NCBI GenBank assembly: GCA_016165875.1
Contig: JABBOT010000023.1
Location: 558,001 to 622,000, forward strand
DNA from: Acanthopleura granulata
Lineage: Eukaryota > Mollusca > Polyplacophora > Chitonida > Chitonidae
Direction: 5' to 3'
Length of the DNA stretch: 64,000 nucleotides
In this document: piece by piece, positions 35,666 to 48,340 of the stretch
How positions within the stretch are numbered: position 1 is the stretch's first letter
Layout: each line of letters starts with the position of its first letter
Made by a program: the position numbers and the translations under genes
The notes under the pieces: model-generated
What the model was told of the DNA's origin: nothing
Database searches by the model: none
What the model saw: the letters and a program-made list of their open reading frames with translations, nothing else

Positions 35666-35821
35666 GCGACTATGATGAAGGTGTCATCGGTAAAGTAACT
35701 TTCACTAATTGTAATACTTGTATTTACTACATTTTGACTGTTTAATCCATCTGATTAGTATGGTCTCCAAGGTTAAATAAATGTAGCCCAGTCCTTAGGC
35801 CTGTATATTATGCATTGTAAA

Positions 35822-36939
<1,118 letters not shown>

Positions 36940-37585
36940 CAGGTGTCAGGAACAAGTCTGAGAAGCCAAGCTGCTACACGTGTCCACAACAAGGCCGAGA
37001 AGCCAACCTGCTACAAGTGTCCACAACAAAGCAGAGAATTCAACCTGTTACAAGTGTCCGGGATAAGGCTGAAAAGCCAGCCTGCTACAAGTGTCCGCAA
37101 CAAAGCAGAGAAGTCCAAACGTTACAAGTGTCCGGAATAAGGCTGAGAAGCCAAACTGTTACAAGTATCCGGAATAAGGCTGAGAAGCCAACTTGCTACA
37201 AGTGTCAAGAACAAGGCTGAGAAGCCTACCTGCTACAAGTGTCAGGAACAAGGCTGAGAAGCCAACCTGCCATAAGTTTCAGGAACAAGGCTGAGAAGGC
37301 AACCTGCTGGAAGTGTCCGAAACAACGCTGAGAAGTCAACCTGTTACAAGTGTCCGGAGCAAGGCTCAGGAGCCAACCTACTGCAAATGTCTGGAACAAC
37401 ACTGAGGAGCCAACCTGCCACAAGTGCCAGGGACAAGGCTCACGAGACAACCTGCTACAAATGTCAGGAACAAGGTTGAGAAGCCAACCTGTTACAAGTG
37501 TCCATAGAAAGACTGAGAAGCCAACCTGCTACAGATATCTTGAACAAGGCTGAGGAGCCAACCTGCTACAAGTGACGAGAATAAT
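36940..37585. repeat. 37 bp minisatellite, about 17 copies
   Basis: The unit approximates GGCTGAGAAGCCAACCTGCT + ACAAGTGTCAGGAACAA, with exact 37 bp steps seen at 37141, 37178 and 37215. The frames with a repeated KPTCYKC-like peptide (36943-37140, 37017-37220, 37350-37553) are by-products, since 37 is not a multiple of three. Confidence 0.94.
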
Positions 37586-37687
37586 GTTGAGGGACAAACA
37601 GATAACATACCAACATTCTCAACAACCCCCCCAAAACTCAACAAACAAATAATCAACCGTATGTCCACCATGAATGTCAACTGTGTC

Positions 37688-37925
37688 ATTTATTTATTTA
37701 ATTATTTCTTGCTTCACGTCATACTCAAGATTTTTTTACTTGCACGATGACGGTGGGTCAGTATTGTGGGTAGGAGAAACGGGGAGTGCCCGGGTAAAAG
37801 CACCCATACCCCTGGCAAGTTACCAGCGATATTTCACATATGTGACTTACATACAAATGCAAGCTGTATTCGTGGAAGACAATTAAGTGGTCTTCTATGA
37901 ACTATAGACTGCGCAAATGCCCACA
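37688..37925 (-). mobile_element. diverged copy of a second SINE-like family (family B)
   Basis: It starts with ATTT repeats and carries TGGGTAGGAGAAACGGGGAG, GCCCGGGTAAAAGCACCC and GGCAAGTTACCAGCGATATT. This last block matches GGCAAATTACTAGCGAAATT in the element at 53899-54245. The right part (37848-37925) matches 23572-23660. The tRNA-like end is not clear here. Confidence 0.45.
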
Positions 37926-38782
37926 TGAGCGTCGTGGACCGATCATTATCACCAACGCTCTGCGAACTTGTCCTTGTTCAAGGCGGCTGCAGCATTTTTG
38001 TGGCAGGGATAGCCTCTCGCCTTCACGCCCCATCCTGTGAGAAACAGCTGGGAATGTGAAGCCATGCTGGTAGTGTCATCCACAGATGTATGTATCCATG
38101 TGGACTGTGCGCACGTTGTCTACATACACGAGCCCGAATATATGCTCTCCCCGCGTTGACAATAATGCGTCTAGTCCGCCATAGACCGACGATCGATACA
38201 CTGACCACAAGCCAGGAGGAAAACAGGTAGTCAGAGTTAAGGTGTAAATGAGGTGAACTTAGGCTATGACTTAATGGCAGCCTATCGTGCTCGACATTCA
38301 GGTACAGCTCACCAGGGCAACGTTCAACAAGGCCATCATACAACTGATGTACTGTGATGCAAAAGCCTATCGGTTACCTCTGTATATACGTGAGTGCCCA
38401 TGCAAATATAGCTGGGCTGTATTGGCGGTGCATGTGATGGTTAATATATTTGGAGGATTGGCATGTTGGAGTGTGGATGTGATCATTATATTCCTATAGG
38501 GGGCGAGTTACTGGCCGCTAGCTAGTGTGTGATGCTATAGTTTCCTCAGAAACGCTCGTCGGAGTAAAATGAATTGTCTTTGTTGAAACGTTTTCAAACA
38601 TTTGACTTTAAACAGATAAATATGCTTTTGTTTCCCTTTCTAACTAATTATCCAACTTACTAAAATGTAATTTTGGTGATACATCATTCAAATGTATACA
38701 TCGTATACAACTTGAATTGGTGCAAATCAGATGACGCGGTTCCTTCAGTATATTTCACACAGCTGCCTTGTCCTATATGTAT
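37926..38782. other. no recognisable gene
   Basis: No supported coding, RNA or repeat feature. Confidence 0.5.
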
Positions 38783-38898
38783 ATTTATTTATCGGTACTC
38801 AAGAATATTTCACTTATGCGGCGGCGGACAACATTATATGGCGAGAAGAAGCCGGACAGAGCCCTAGGGAAACCCACGGCCATCCGTGCAGGCTGCCA
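38783..38898 (-). mobile_element. truncated SINE family A
   Basis: It keeps the ATTT repeat, GGTACTCAAGAATATTTCAC, the CGGCGG...CATTATATGG domain and ACCCACGGCCATCCG, then stops before the tRNA-like part. It is more diverged than the copies with target-site duplications. Confidence 0.75.
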
Positions 38899-40205
38899 AT
38901 TACACATGTAGATGACATGTAATGGCTAGATCTGTCATCGGCGAATTTAAGACTGAGGTGTTGGCTACTAAATGAGGCATGAATGGGGTGTGCAGCTAGG
39001 TTGTTGTTACGAGGCACATGTAGCCACACAAACCCTTACCCCGTATCATTGTCTATGTCAAATAGCTACATTTATTGTGCAGCACAGAAAGAGATCGATG
39101 ATGATGAACTACGCCTGCCTAAGATCCTCAACGTTTGTAAATGATTTTATTGGCCACCTGTGGCCTCCAGAGTTATTCATGCGCGTTTGTTAACCTTAGG
39201 TCCCAGTTGTTATTGTACATGAATGGTTCTGATGGAAGTCCCGATGAATCGATCAAGGATATATACCCCTGTACTCATAATAACATGCACGTGTATAAAT
39301 AGCTTAAAAGGGAGAAAATAGTTGACACTAACGCTTTTCCCAGTGTGACTTTATACATGTACAGAAGAATTCTACATTGACTCCGCTTATTCAGGTATAT
39401 AAGAATTCTACAGTGCATGGTGAGTAGGCTACCCGGGATATAGTAGCAATGTTTAGGAATAAAAGTTATACAATGATTGAGCATGATATACTGGAGAATT
39501 ACTATGATTAGACTTTGGCGACAAATTCACCACTTCTTTCAAAATGTTCAATTTTCTTTCACATGTGCCTTTTCACATGTTTTCGAGCCTTTAACCTTCA
39601 TTTTACCTTGTTCCTGAAACCTAACTGACCAAATTCTGTATGTGCCCATGATACTATGTTTGGCCAAATGAAAGCTTATAGGTCTGTGTAGTGATGTATG
39701 TAGTTTCACTGTAAATCAGTGAGTGCTGGAATCCTGCATTATTGTAGGCGTCTGATAACCTTGCAGTGTAACGACTCTCTGCTGACCATGTATTGAGGTA
39801 GACTGGCCGAGATAATCACCGCCGTGACTGCCATTTCTCAAACAGACCACTGGTCCCTCTCTTGTCCTAAAAGAGGTGGCCGAGGGCAGCGAGGTGACCT
39901 GACCCTGCCTGAACCACCCTGGTCAGATCAATTTCCCCGCCCCCAGACATGGGCGAAGACCAATCGTGACCGGCTTCGTCTTTCTTCGGGTATACGTCGA
40001 GAATGGCCGAATCTAGATTCGTGTGTATTTAGTGGCCATCCTCATCCAAACAGTGGGCCCTGTCTTATTTTCATATCTAAGTAAAGATTTCATTGCGGAT
40101 GAGGAAAAATGGCCAAATTACGCAAGTAATATTAATATTGAACTCACTGAATTTTTTTTTTTCAATTTGGCAGATAATTTCTGACGTATGGTGATTAGTA
40201 TTGAA
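38899..40205. other. no recognisable gene
   Basis: The plus frame 39824-40084 has a mixed composition but no splice context or known motif. It lies in a locally GC-richer stretch that precedes a possible first exon at 40206. Confidence 0.4.
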
Positions 40206-40280
40206 GATGGCTGCCCCCATGGTTCGAAGATGTCTTGTTGTACATCAAACGTTCTCACATGCATATCTGAGAAAAGTAGA
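40206..40280 (+). other. possible first coding exon with mitochondrial-targeting character
   Basis: ATG at 40206 in a strong context (GAAGATGG) opens AAPMVRRCLVVHQTFSHAYL, which is arginine-bearing, free of acidic residues and amphipathic, like a mitochondrial presequence. The frame closes shortly after (about 40284), and only a weak donor-like AAAAGTAGAT is near. No second exon found. It could be coincidence. Confidence 0.15.
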
Positions 40281-42334
40281 TTGAAACATTATTCAATCCA
40301 TATCAAGTTCGGGCGCGATCAATGTTCTGTCAGCAAGATACGGGATGAGTGTGACATCTCAGCGCTTACCGTGAGTCCGTTTGCCGTCACATAACTTTTT
40401 AACTTTACGCGCGGTCTGCCTGGTTCCCGACGTAGGAAACCAGGAAAATGATGTAGTAGAATGGCGACACAAGACATTAGAGGTCAAAGTCTCGACGCAG
40501 GAGTAGATTCGCGTTTGAGTTTAGGTTGATGCGAAGATGATTATCAAAGGTCATGAGCAGATATAGTATGTGAAGATATCATGACTGATCGCCAGATTTG
40601 ACCCTAACGGAAGGGTCAGTGGTATAAGGGCCGGTCGGCATGCGCAGTGGCTTTGACAGGCCAGCAGACGGTTGCACAGTGCAGACCCACTACATGTACA
40701 GCCTAGCTGACATTTGTTGTACCATGCCAGGCGGTGCACGAATAGATAGTTCATACCATTCTCATTCTGCTTCAACGGCTGACCTCGAATCGACCAGGAA
40801 AAACTCAGAGGCTCTATGCTTTCGCATGGCCAGGTTTCTACTGACTATAAAGGTGGTAGTGCAAACGGGATTAGACGTGGGGTCAATCGCCGTACTAAAG
40901 CATCTCGTCAACCGAAAATCACCCGAGTGCTGAAGTTATTGATTTATATAACAGCTGACGTGTATAGAGAAATGTGCTCTTCTGTAGCTGGCTAAATGTA
41001 CATAAAAATCTAATAATGGTCAATGTTGTTACCTGTTAAAATATAATATGAAATCTTGCAGATCAAAAATCGTCCCAAATGTCATTGAAAATGCTGGAAA
41101 AGTTACGATTTATTTTGGTTTTATGCACGTAGGGGAAACTCCTCGAAGATATGAGCAAAGAATAATGAACAAAATTATATAAGAACACATAGGTACGCGA
41201 TGAGATAATATATATAGAACGTCGGATGAATATACAATTTAAACAAGATAAGAACATTGTTAACAAGAACATCATAGAAACACAGACCGGCACTGAAGTG
41301 TACAGGTAGTATTTTGAGGATTCTGCATGACTGCTGAGCTAGTTTATAGCAGGAACAAGACGTGCAAGTCCAACAAACGATAAAGAGCGTTACTTAATAG
41401 AAGAGTTATGGAAGGGACACGGGTGAGAACAGAAATAGTGCCTATAGTTTCTTCACGTTGTCCACTGATATAAACTTACACCATTCAGGCTTAATTAAGT
41501 TTTAGGGATAAGGAGTTTTCTCTTGATCCATTTAGTACATGCGTAGTCTAACATTTATATAACGTAGCATGTGGCAAATCTATAGTTGCTTTAGTCTAAT
41601 TTTAAAAAAAGTAAACGAGGCACTGAAGTTTATTGTGCAGAAATCATCGTGACTGTTTAATAGACTCGCATGGCCACCATGTCGAGAAACAAAACCTTGG
41701 ACAAAAAATGTGTCTTTGGTCAATAAGTCAGTATAAGTTCTTAAATAGACATTCCTAAATACATCCAACAGACATCCTGGCATGTAGCTGAAAGCTTAAT
41801 TGATGTGCCTTGGAAGCAGCATTAACCCGTCTTTGATTTAATTGCTGTAGGTCATTTATGATGTGTAGATGATTAATGGTCTTATCTGATTGATGGTTTA
41901 TCCGACAATATACAGTAGTTTTATGTAATAAGCAGGTTGTTGTCGCACTGAAGCCCACATATTACCTGGGGATATTTCAATAGTTACCACACAATTCCTA
42001 CCATGCAACCACAATGTTTGATTACCTATACCAACATCAAGGAAGCATGTATATCTTACATCTATAACTCATGAAATCAACTTGCAACCCATTATATGCA
42101 TGGGCGTTTTCTGTTACTACGGTGGAGTGAGGAGTTTCGAGTGATTATTGTTATCTTGGTTAACCTGCACCATGTACTCTGATTGTTAAACATCCTTCCA
42201 TATTCTTTAAAGTTATTCAGCTTGTCACATTACTGTCTATGGAATATGAAACGCCGAAACCGAAGACAAGGATGTATTGTGTTCAAACATTCGAGAGTTA
42301 TTAGATCTCAATCTTTCATGGTTCTGATTAAACA
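40281..42334. other. no recognisable gene
   Basis: Includes open frames (40640-40933 plus, 41580-41783 minus) without supporting motif or splice signals. Confidence 0.45.
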
Positions 42335-43968
42335 GTTCTACCAAAGACAGAAGGTGACAATAGTTGTACCAAAGGCAGTGGGTGGCCTGAGTAGTACCAA
42401 AGACAGAACGTGGTCAGAGCTGTACCAATGACAGAAGGTGGTCAGAGTTGTACCAATGACAGAAGGTGGCCAGAGTTATACCAATGACCCAAGGTGGCCA
42501 GAGTTGTACCAATGACAGACGGTGGCAAGAGTTGTGCCAGAGACAGAAGGTGACCAGATTTATACCAAAGACAGAAGGTGACAATAGTTGTACCAAAGGC
42601 AGTGGGTGGCCTGAGTAGTACCAAAGACAGAACGTGGTCAGAGCTGTACCAATGACAGAAGGTGGTCAGAGTTGTACCAATGACAGAAGGTGGCCAGAGT
42701 TGTACCAATGACAGACGGTGGCAAGAGTTGTGCCAGAGACAGAAGGTGACCAGATTTATACCAAAGACAGAATGTGGTCAGAGTTGTACCAAAGACAGAA
42801 GGTGACCAGAATTGTACCAAAGACAGAGTGTCGTCAGAGTTGTACCAAAGACAGAAGGTGGCAAGAGTTGTACCAAAGACAGAAGGTGACCAGAGTCGTA
42901 CCAAACACAGAGGGAACCAGAGTTGTACCAATGACAGACGGTGGTCAGAGTTGTGCCAAAGACAGAAGGTGACCTGAGTTGTACCAAAGACAGAATGTGG
43001 TCAGAGTTGTACCAATGACAGAAGGTGGCCAGAGTTATACCAATGACCAAAGGTGGCCAGATTTGTACCAAAGACAGAAGGTGGCCAGAGTTGTACCAGA
43101 GACAGAAGGTGATCAGATTTGTACCAAAGACAGAAGGTGGCCAGATTTATACCAAAGACAGAATATGGTCAGAGCTGTACCAAAGACAGAAGGTGACCAG
43201 ATTTGTACCAAAGACAGAAGGTGACCAGAGTTGTATTAAAGACAGAAAGTAGCCAGAGTTGTACCAATGACCAAAGGTGGCCAGAGTTGTACCAAAGACC
43301 AAAGACAGAAGGTGGCCAGATTTGTACCAATGACAGAAGGTGGTCAGAGTTGTACCAAAGACAGAAGGTGACCTGAGTTGTACCAAAGACAGAAGGTGAC
43401 CTGAGTTGTACCAATGACAGAAGGTGGCCAGAGTTATACCAATGACCAAAGGTGGCCAGAGTTGTACCAATGACAGACGGTGGCAAGAGTTGTACCAAAC
43501 ACAGAAGGTGGACAGAGTTGTACCAAAGACAGAAGGTGACAAGAGCTGTGCTAAAGACAGAAGGTGGCCAGAGTTGTGCCAAAGACAGAAGGTGACCAGA
43601 ATTGTATCAAAGACAGAATGTGGTCAGAGTTGTACCAAGGACAGAAGGTGGTCAGAACTGTACCACAGACAGAAGGTGACCAGAGTTGTACCAAAGACAG
43701 AAGGTGACCAGGTTTGTACCAAGGACAGAAGGTGGTCAGAACTGTATCAAAGACAGAAGGTGGACAGAGTTGTAGCAATAACAGATGGTGGCGAGCTGTA
43801 CCAAAGACAGAAGGTGGAGAGAGTTGTAGCATTGACAGAAGGTGGTCAGAGTTGTACCAAAGACAGAAGGTGGACAGAGCTGTACCTATGACAGAAGGTG
43901 GTCAGAGCTGTACCAAAGACAAAAGGTGGCCAGAGCTGTACCAAAGACAGAAGCTGGTCGCACTTAAT
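42335..43968. repeat. 28 bp minisatellite, about 58 copies, with a 224 bp higher-order duplication
   Basis: The unit approximates ACCAAAGACAGAAGGTGGCC + AGAGTTGT, with AATGACAG and GGTGACC as frequent variants. The marker GTGACAATAGTTGTACC (first at 42354) recurs at 42578, 224 bp (eight units) later, followed by the same order of variant units. Many overlapping frames on both strands (for example 43424-43891 plus, 43147-43542 and 43169-43582 minus) are open only because the unit lacks stops. Confidence 0.96.
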
Positions 43969-44449
43969 ATCTAAAAAGTCGCAAATTTGGAGGTCACCTC
44001 ACAGAAAACTCTCACAGCTGTAAAACTCAATATCGCTCCGTGGTAAGGGCTATATAGGTACTTATGTGTGCTGAAGATCTGAGTTGTCGTAATAAATTAC
44101 ACGAGGAAATTTAAACAGAGGTATCTAAATGAGTAAAACGCTACCAATGTTGCCCGAAAACGTAGGCCAAAAGAATACTGTCGTTATATTTTTATTGTGT
44201 ACCATATAATAGGTATAATAATAGAAGGTAGATCAGGTAGTGGATGTTGGGCTGTCCTAACCTAAAGTGTTGAGGTGCAGGCGTACGTGTAGCGGCCACC
44301 CTATAGATCGGTTGAGATAATGACCGGTTCTGAGGGTAATGGAGTGTAATATGAAGTGCTTATTGTGTGATGAGGTTGCACCATATTCCATGCTCACTAT
44401 TTCGAAGACAGGTGCTAAATGCATGAATCTGCGTGGAACACTATTTTTC
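43969..44449. other. no recognisable gene
   Basis: Short unique stretch between two tandem arrays; nothing supported. Confidence 0.5.
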
Positions 44450-44890
44450 AGGTACGCGGTTTTGAAAGGCCAAATACTAAATGCCAGGAAACGCCAAATA
44501 TTTCAGGTGTATGGTTTTCAAAGGCCAAATGTTTAATGTCTGTTGATGCAACGCCATTTTCATGTGGGTGGTTTGAGTGGTAGGAAACACCAAATATTTC
44601 AGGTAGTTGGTTTTGGAAAACCAAATGTTAAATGCCTGTTGAGTAAAAATCATATTTCAGGTGCCTGATTTTGAAAGGATAAATGTTAAATGCCTGTTAA
44701 AGGAACGCCGTATTTCAGGTGCGAGGTTTTGAAAGGCCAAATGCTAAATACATGCTGAGGGAACGCCATATTCATGTTAAAAAATTCGGAAAAGCTATTA
44801 ACAAATTAGGAAAAGTCAGGAAAAACCGTATACAAAGTTCATGATTCCAAGAAGCCAAACGCTATATCCGTGAATAGGGAACACCATATT
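44450..44890. repeat. degenerate ~62 bp repeat, five to six units
   Basis: Units share GAACGCCATATTTCAGGT, GGTTTTGAAAGGCCAAATG and TAAATGCCTGTTGA. Divergence rises toward 44890. Confidence 0.75.
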
Positions 44891-45335
44891 AACTGTTCAT
44901 ATATCCAATGTGGCGATGTTGTTTATCCCCATAAATATTCAAGGTGTCAGTGATTTTGGACTCTTGTCCAAATTACATACAGGAGATTACTAATTTTTTC
45001 AGTAATACCTTGTGAAGTTGACTGAAATCACAACGAAAGGGTCTAACAAATGCGACATGGCGATATATATATACACGTTACTTGCCGGACACTTCTGAAC
45101 AAATCGAGGTCGGAAGAACTCATCGAGCATTCTGCACAAACTTACGTCACAGTGATGTCACCACCCGTGGTGAATTCGCTTAGGTCGGGCGCAGAACCAG
45201 TATAATGCAGTTTCGTTAACTCGACTGTTGTCAGGAGATTTTCTTCGGTGCTGGATGGGGCGCGATGATTTTATGGGAGTTAAATGCAATCAGTATATAT
45301 ATGCAGCAATTGTAGGTCCACAATAATTTCATTAA
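44891..45335. other. no recognisable gene
   Basis: No supported feature. Confidence 0.5.
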
Positions 45336-45549
45336 GTGGGTTAGCGCGCTAGCACGGCGTAATGATCCAGGTGCCTCTCACCAATGCGGTCGCTGTGAGT
45401 TCAAGTCTAACTCATGCTTGCTTCCTCTCCGGTCACACGTAAATGTCTGCCAGCAACCTGCGGATGGTTTACCATGGTGCTGGTTGCCGTCGTATAAATG
45501 AAATATTCTTGAGTGCGGCGTGAAACCAGTCAAATAAATAAATAAATAA
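45336..45549 (+). mobile_element. SINE family A, internally deleted copy
   Basis: Forward copy: GGGTTAGCGCGCTAGCACGG, CTCACCAATGCGGTCGCTG, the B-box-like GAGTTCAAGTC, CTGCCAGCAACCTGCGGATG and the 3' domain to (AAAT)n. The GTTTCCCCCGGGCTCTG part found in other copies is missing, and so is the extreme 5' end. Confidence 0.88.
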
Positions 45550-47259
45550 TTTAATTCATTCTTTGCAGTTTTCCTGTCATTTGTCTCTATACCGTTATTC
45601 TGCAGTGCAGACAAAATACAGAATAAAACTTACTGGGCTGGTGAAATATGTCCATGTATGGTGTTAAAAACCAATAAAACATCTAGTCAGTCAATCAGTT
45701 TTCTGTAATACCGGTGGTGTCCTATATCAGCTATAATCCCCTCATATAAATCAGCTAAAACGCCAAGAGACGCCATTTACATTTTTGCAAAGAAAGCAAT
45801 AATTATGACCTTTCTACACAGCAGAAAAACAAGGGTTTATAAGAAGCGTCAAAACAGCAGCATCTAGAAATATTGCTCTGACGTTTAGGCGTGGCTCCCT
45901 GGTATACGAGTTATAAAGCTGACAGTAAATGTGCCAGAGGTTTAGTTTTGTTATATTTCAAAGTGTCTCTGATGAGACATTTATGCCTTTACTTGGAATC
46001 TGTATGGATTGTGCTGGGATGCAGTTCAAAGCCAAGAAAGAAAAGCGAAGAATTTACTCATATAAATGTCTCTATTAATATATGCTTATGTTGATGTTTC
46101 TATTATATAACTTTATTTATGTATTTATTATTGTAAGTTATAGTATCCCACCACTGAGATAACGTATAACCCGGATGTAGTATCATGTCTGCATGCATAG
46201 TGCCGGCAACTGTTCACGAGGTGATGTGATTGCCGCGTTGATGATTGGCTAGCGCTGACCAATCAAACTACGTCCCCGTGAATGCATGGTGTAACCCTAA
46301 TTAGATTATCTTCCGCACAAGTCTGCACAAGACACAGTATAGTCGTACACATAGGGAATTCGGTCCAGCCGGCCGCTTACCCTGGATAACCTGAACGTCA
46401 GGCATTATGTCACGAGGAAGGACGTGCTTATAACCGTAGCGAATCACACAAATATTTGATGTGGACGTAGAGGATCCGTTTAACATTCCCGTCCACTCAG
46501 GAAAAACTGTAACACAACACGATGACCGACTTTTACCGCAGTGGTGGGTGTCTGGAGAACAAGCCGATGGTCACAGCGTGCAAACACATTACAATGCCCT
46601 TACAACACATATCCTAAATCCAACCAAGAAAGAGCTACAAATTAAAACAAAAAAAAAGAGTTCCTTGCTTGAAGTAATTTTAATTATAACAAGTACATGA
46701 GTGAACAACACTGCAAAGTATTTAATGGCCATTGTGTTAGGGCGGGAGTAAGTTTCTTGATTATTTCATACATATATATATATATATCAACCACAATATG
46801 TTTCAACCACAACCCTGCCAGCTTACTACTTGGGACAATTACGTCACAGCCCACACACAATGGCTGTGTTTCATTTTAGCCGACGTGGTACGAGCAAAGG
46901 CCAATTTATACTGACTTAGTAGCTGTCGGAAAAAAATACTTTACCGAAATGCACATAATATTGTCCAATCTGTTTTGCAAGCTTACCTTTGAACATGTAC
47001 TGTCTATCACTTTAAGCAGAGAGACTATCTTATGCCTCTTGTGATTGAGAACACTTCTCCCCCAACCACACCGAAGCCAGGTAACGCCAGTTATAAAAAT
47101 ATTTTCCATAAATCAGTTACGAGAAATTACACCATTATTACTCAATAGTTTTCCCCGCAACTTTTATAGGAAATTTATTTTTGGAAAATATTTAGGTGCA
47201 TGCATGCATTGACAGCTTTCCGCAGCATTTTGAGCTGAAGTCGTAAACTTTGTGTTCAG
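45550..47259. other. no recognisable gene; SINE-tail relic and paired CCAAT boxes
   Basis: At 45636-45700 a stretch with ATATGTCCATGTATGGTG, AACCAATAAAAC and AGTCAGTCAATCAG resembles another short-repeat tail. At about 46242-46266 GATTGG and CCAATC are inverted around CTAGCGCTGA. No supported gene. Confidence 0.35.
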
Positions 47260-47560
47260 CATGCTTCATCAAAGGAAAAGGAGAGCAGAACGCTGGCTCG
47301 GTGAATCTATGGTCACGAAGTTCACCAGGCGCGGGATCAATTCCGACTTTAGACATGGCAATAATTGTATACAATCCACTAGTATACTTGTTAGTGGGCA
47401 CCTGGAGACAATAATTGAGTGGCCGATTGAGTGGGGCATCCGTTTGGGCCTAACGCTCGCTGAAGTACCGAAATGGCGCGCAAGTCGGTAGCCCACGTGA
47501 AACCCCTGGGGAAGTTCGCCAGTAACTTGCCATGAGAGTCAAGGGAGTAGTGCTGGAAGG
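47260..47560 (+). mobile_element. possible SINE family B relic
   Basis: GCTGGCTCGGTG near 47290 and GGGATCAATTCC near 47332 are spaced like RNA polymerase III A and B boxes. A later CAGTAACTTGCC (47519-47531) is the reverse of the GGCAAGTTACNAGCGA block of family B. The rest does not align clearly. Confidence 0.25.
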
Positions 47561-48225
47561 ATTATCACCACATCGTGCACACGATATTAAGCCCTCACTA
47601 GAATCGACAGCACGTCCAGTCTGTATCGGGTGCAGCCGATATCTGCGGGATGACGGGTTGAGTTTCCGTCTATCTAAGGGACCCTGATCTCTTCCTGATT
47701 CTATACGGTTTAAGTCGTTCTCCGAAACGGATTGAAGGGAAGACTTCGGGTAATTTACTAATTCCCTACAGGTTGTACACATGTTCTGTACTTAGTAGAT
47801 ATAGATACTTAGTAGACGCTGGATAAACCAATTGTTTTAGGGGAGTGGGGTGGGCTCTTACTTATGTCTTCATGAGACATCTGAAATGAAAGATAGGAGC
47901 TGTTTAGTTTAGACCCAAGTGAGGTGAGGAAGGACACCTGTACCTAGTGACAACAAACCCAGCCTAGGCCTATATGGCCGTTCAGTGACCCACATCAAAC
48001 ATCAGCGATAATCAACAGCTCGCCCTGACACCGGATCTGTGGTGTTGTACTACTCAACTGTCATTCCCTGTAGTACGTAACGCTACCCCAAGTTCATCGT
48101 ATAACAGGCCCTACAGTATTGACACCTTTCACACCCATAAATCAGGCATGCATAAAATTTTAGGTCACACGACACTGGCCTGTTTTTTTTTGTGTGTGTT
48201 TTTTTTTTCAGTCATTGCTGTGGCT
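47561..48225. other. no recognisable gene
   Basis: No supported feature; T-rich runs near 48181-48210. Confidence 0.5.
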
Positions 48226-48340
48226 GTTCGACCAATCACCGCGCCTAGACTACTCCTATTTGTGACGCACATTGGGTGACGTCATCTTTGTTGTGACCCT
48301 ATTTATTCATGAGCGTCTGTCTGTGACTGGTAACTGTGGT
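48226..48340 (+). promoter_or_regulatory. candidate promoter with CCAAT, CRE and TATA-like elements
   Basis: Within about 75 bp lie a CCAAT box (GACCAATCACCG, 48228-48239), a perfect CRE (TGACGTCA, 48277-48284) and a TATA-like CTATTTATTC (about 48298-48307), in the usual order and spacing for plus-strand transcription. A start near 48330 would follow. No confident coding exon is visible downstream; the frame 48336-48629 is unconvincing. Confidence 0.3.

Noticed and set aside
36943..37553. Cysteine-rich repeat protein resembling zinc knuckles (KPTCYKC)
   Set aside because: The 37 bp unit breaks the frame every copy, so the frames are short and shift; no single continuous protein is encoded.
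42414..43974. Many overlapping frames of 60-155 codons on both strands
   Set aside because: All arise from a stop-poor 28 bp tandem unit; frames overlap one another on both strands and none is favoured.
46242..46266. Inverted CCAAT pair as a bidirectional promoter
   Set aside because: No start-site elements or exons on either side; kept only as a note.
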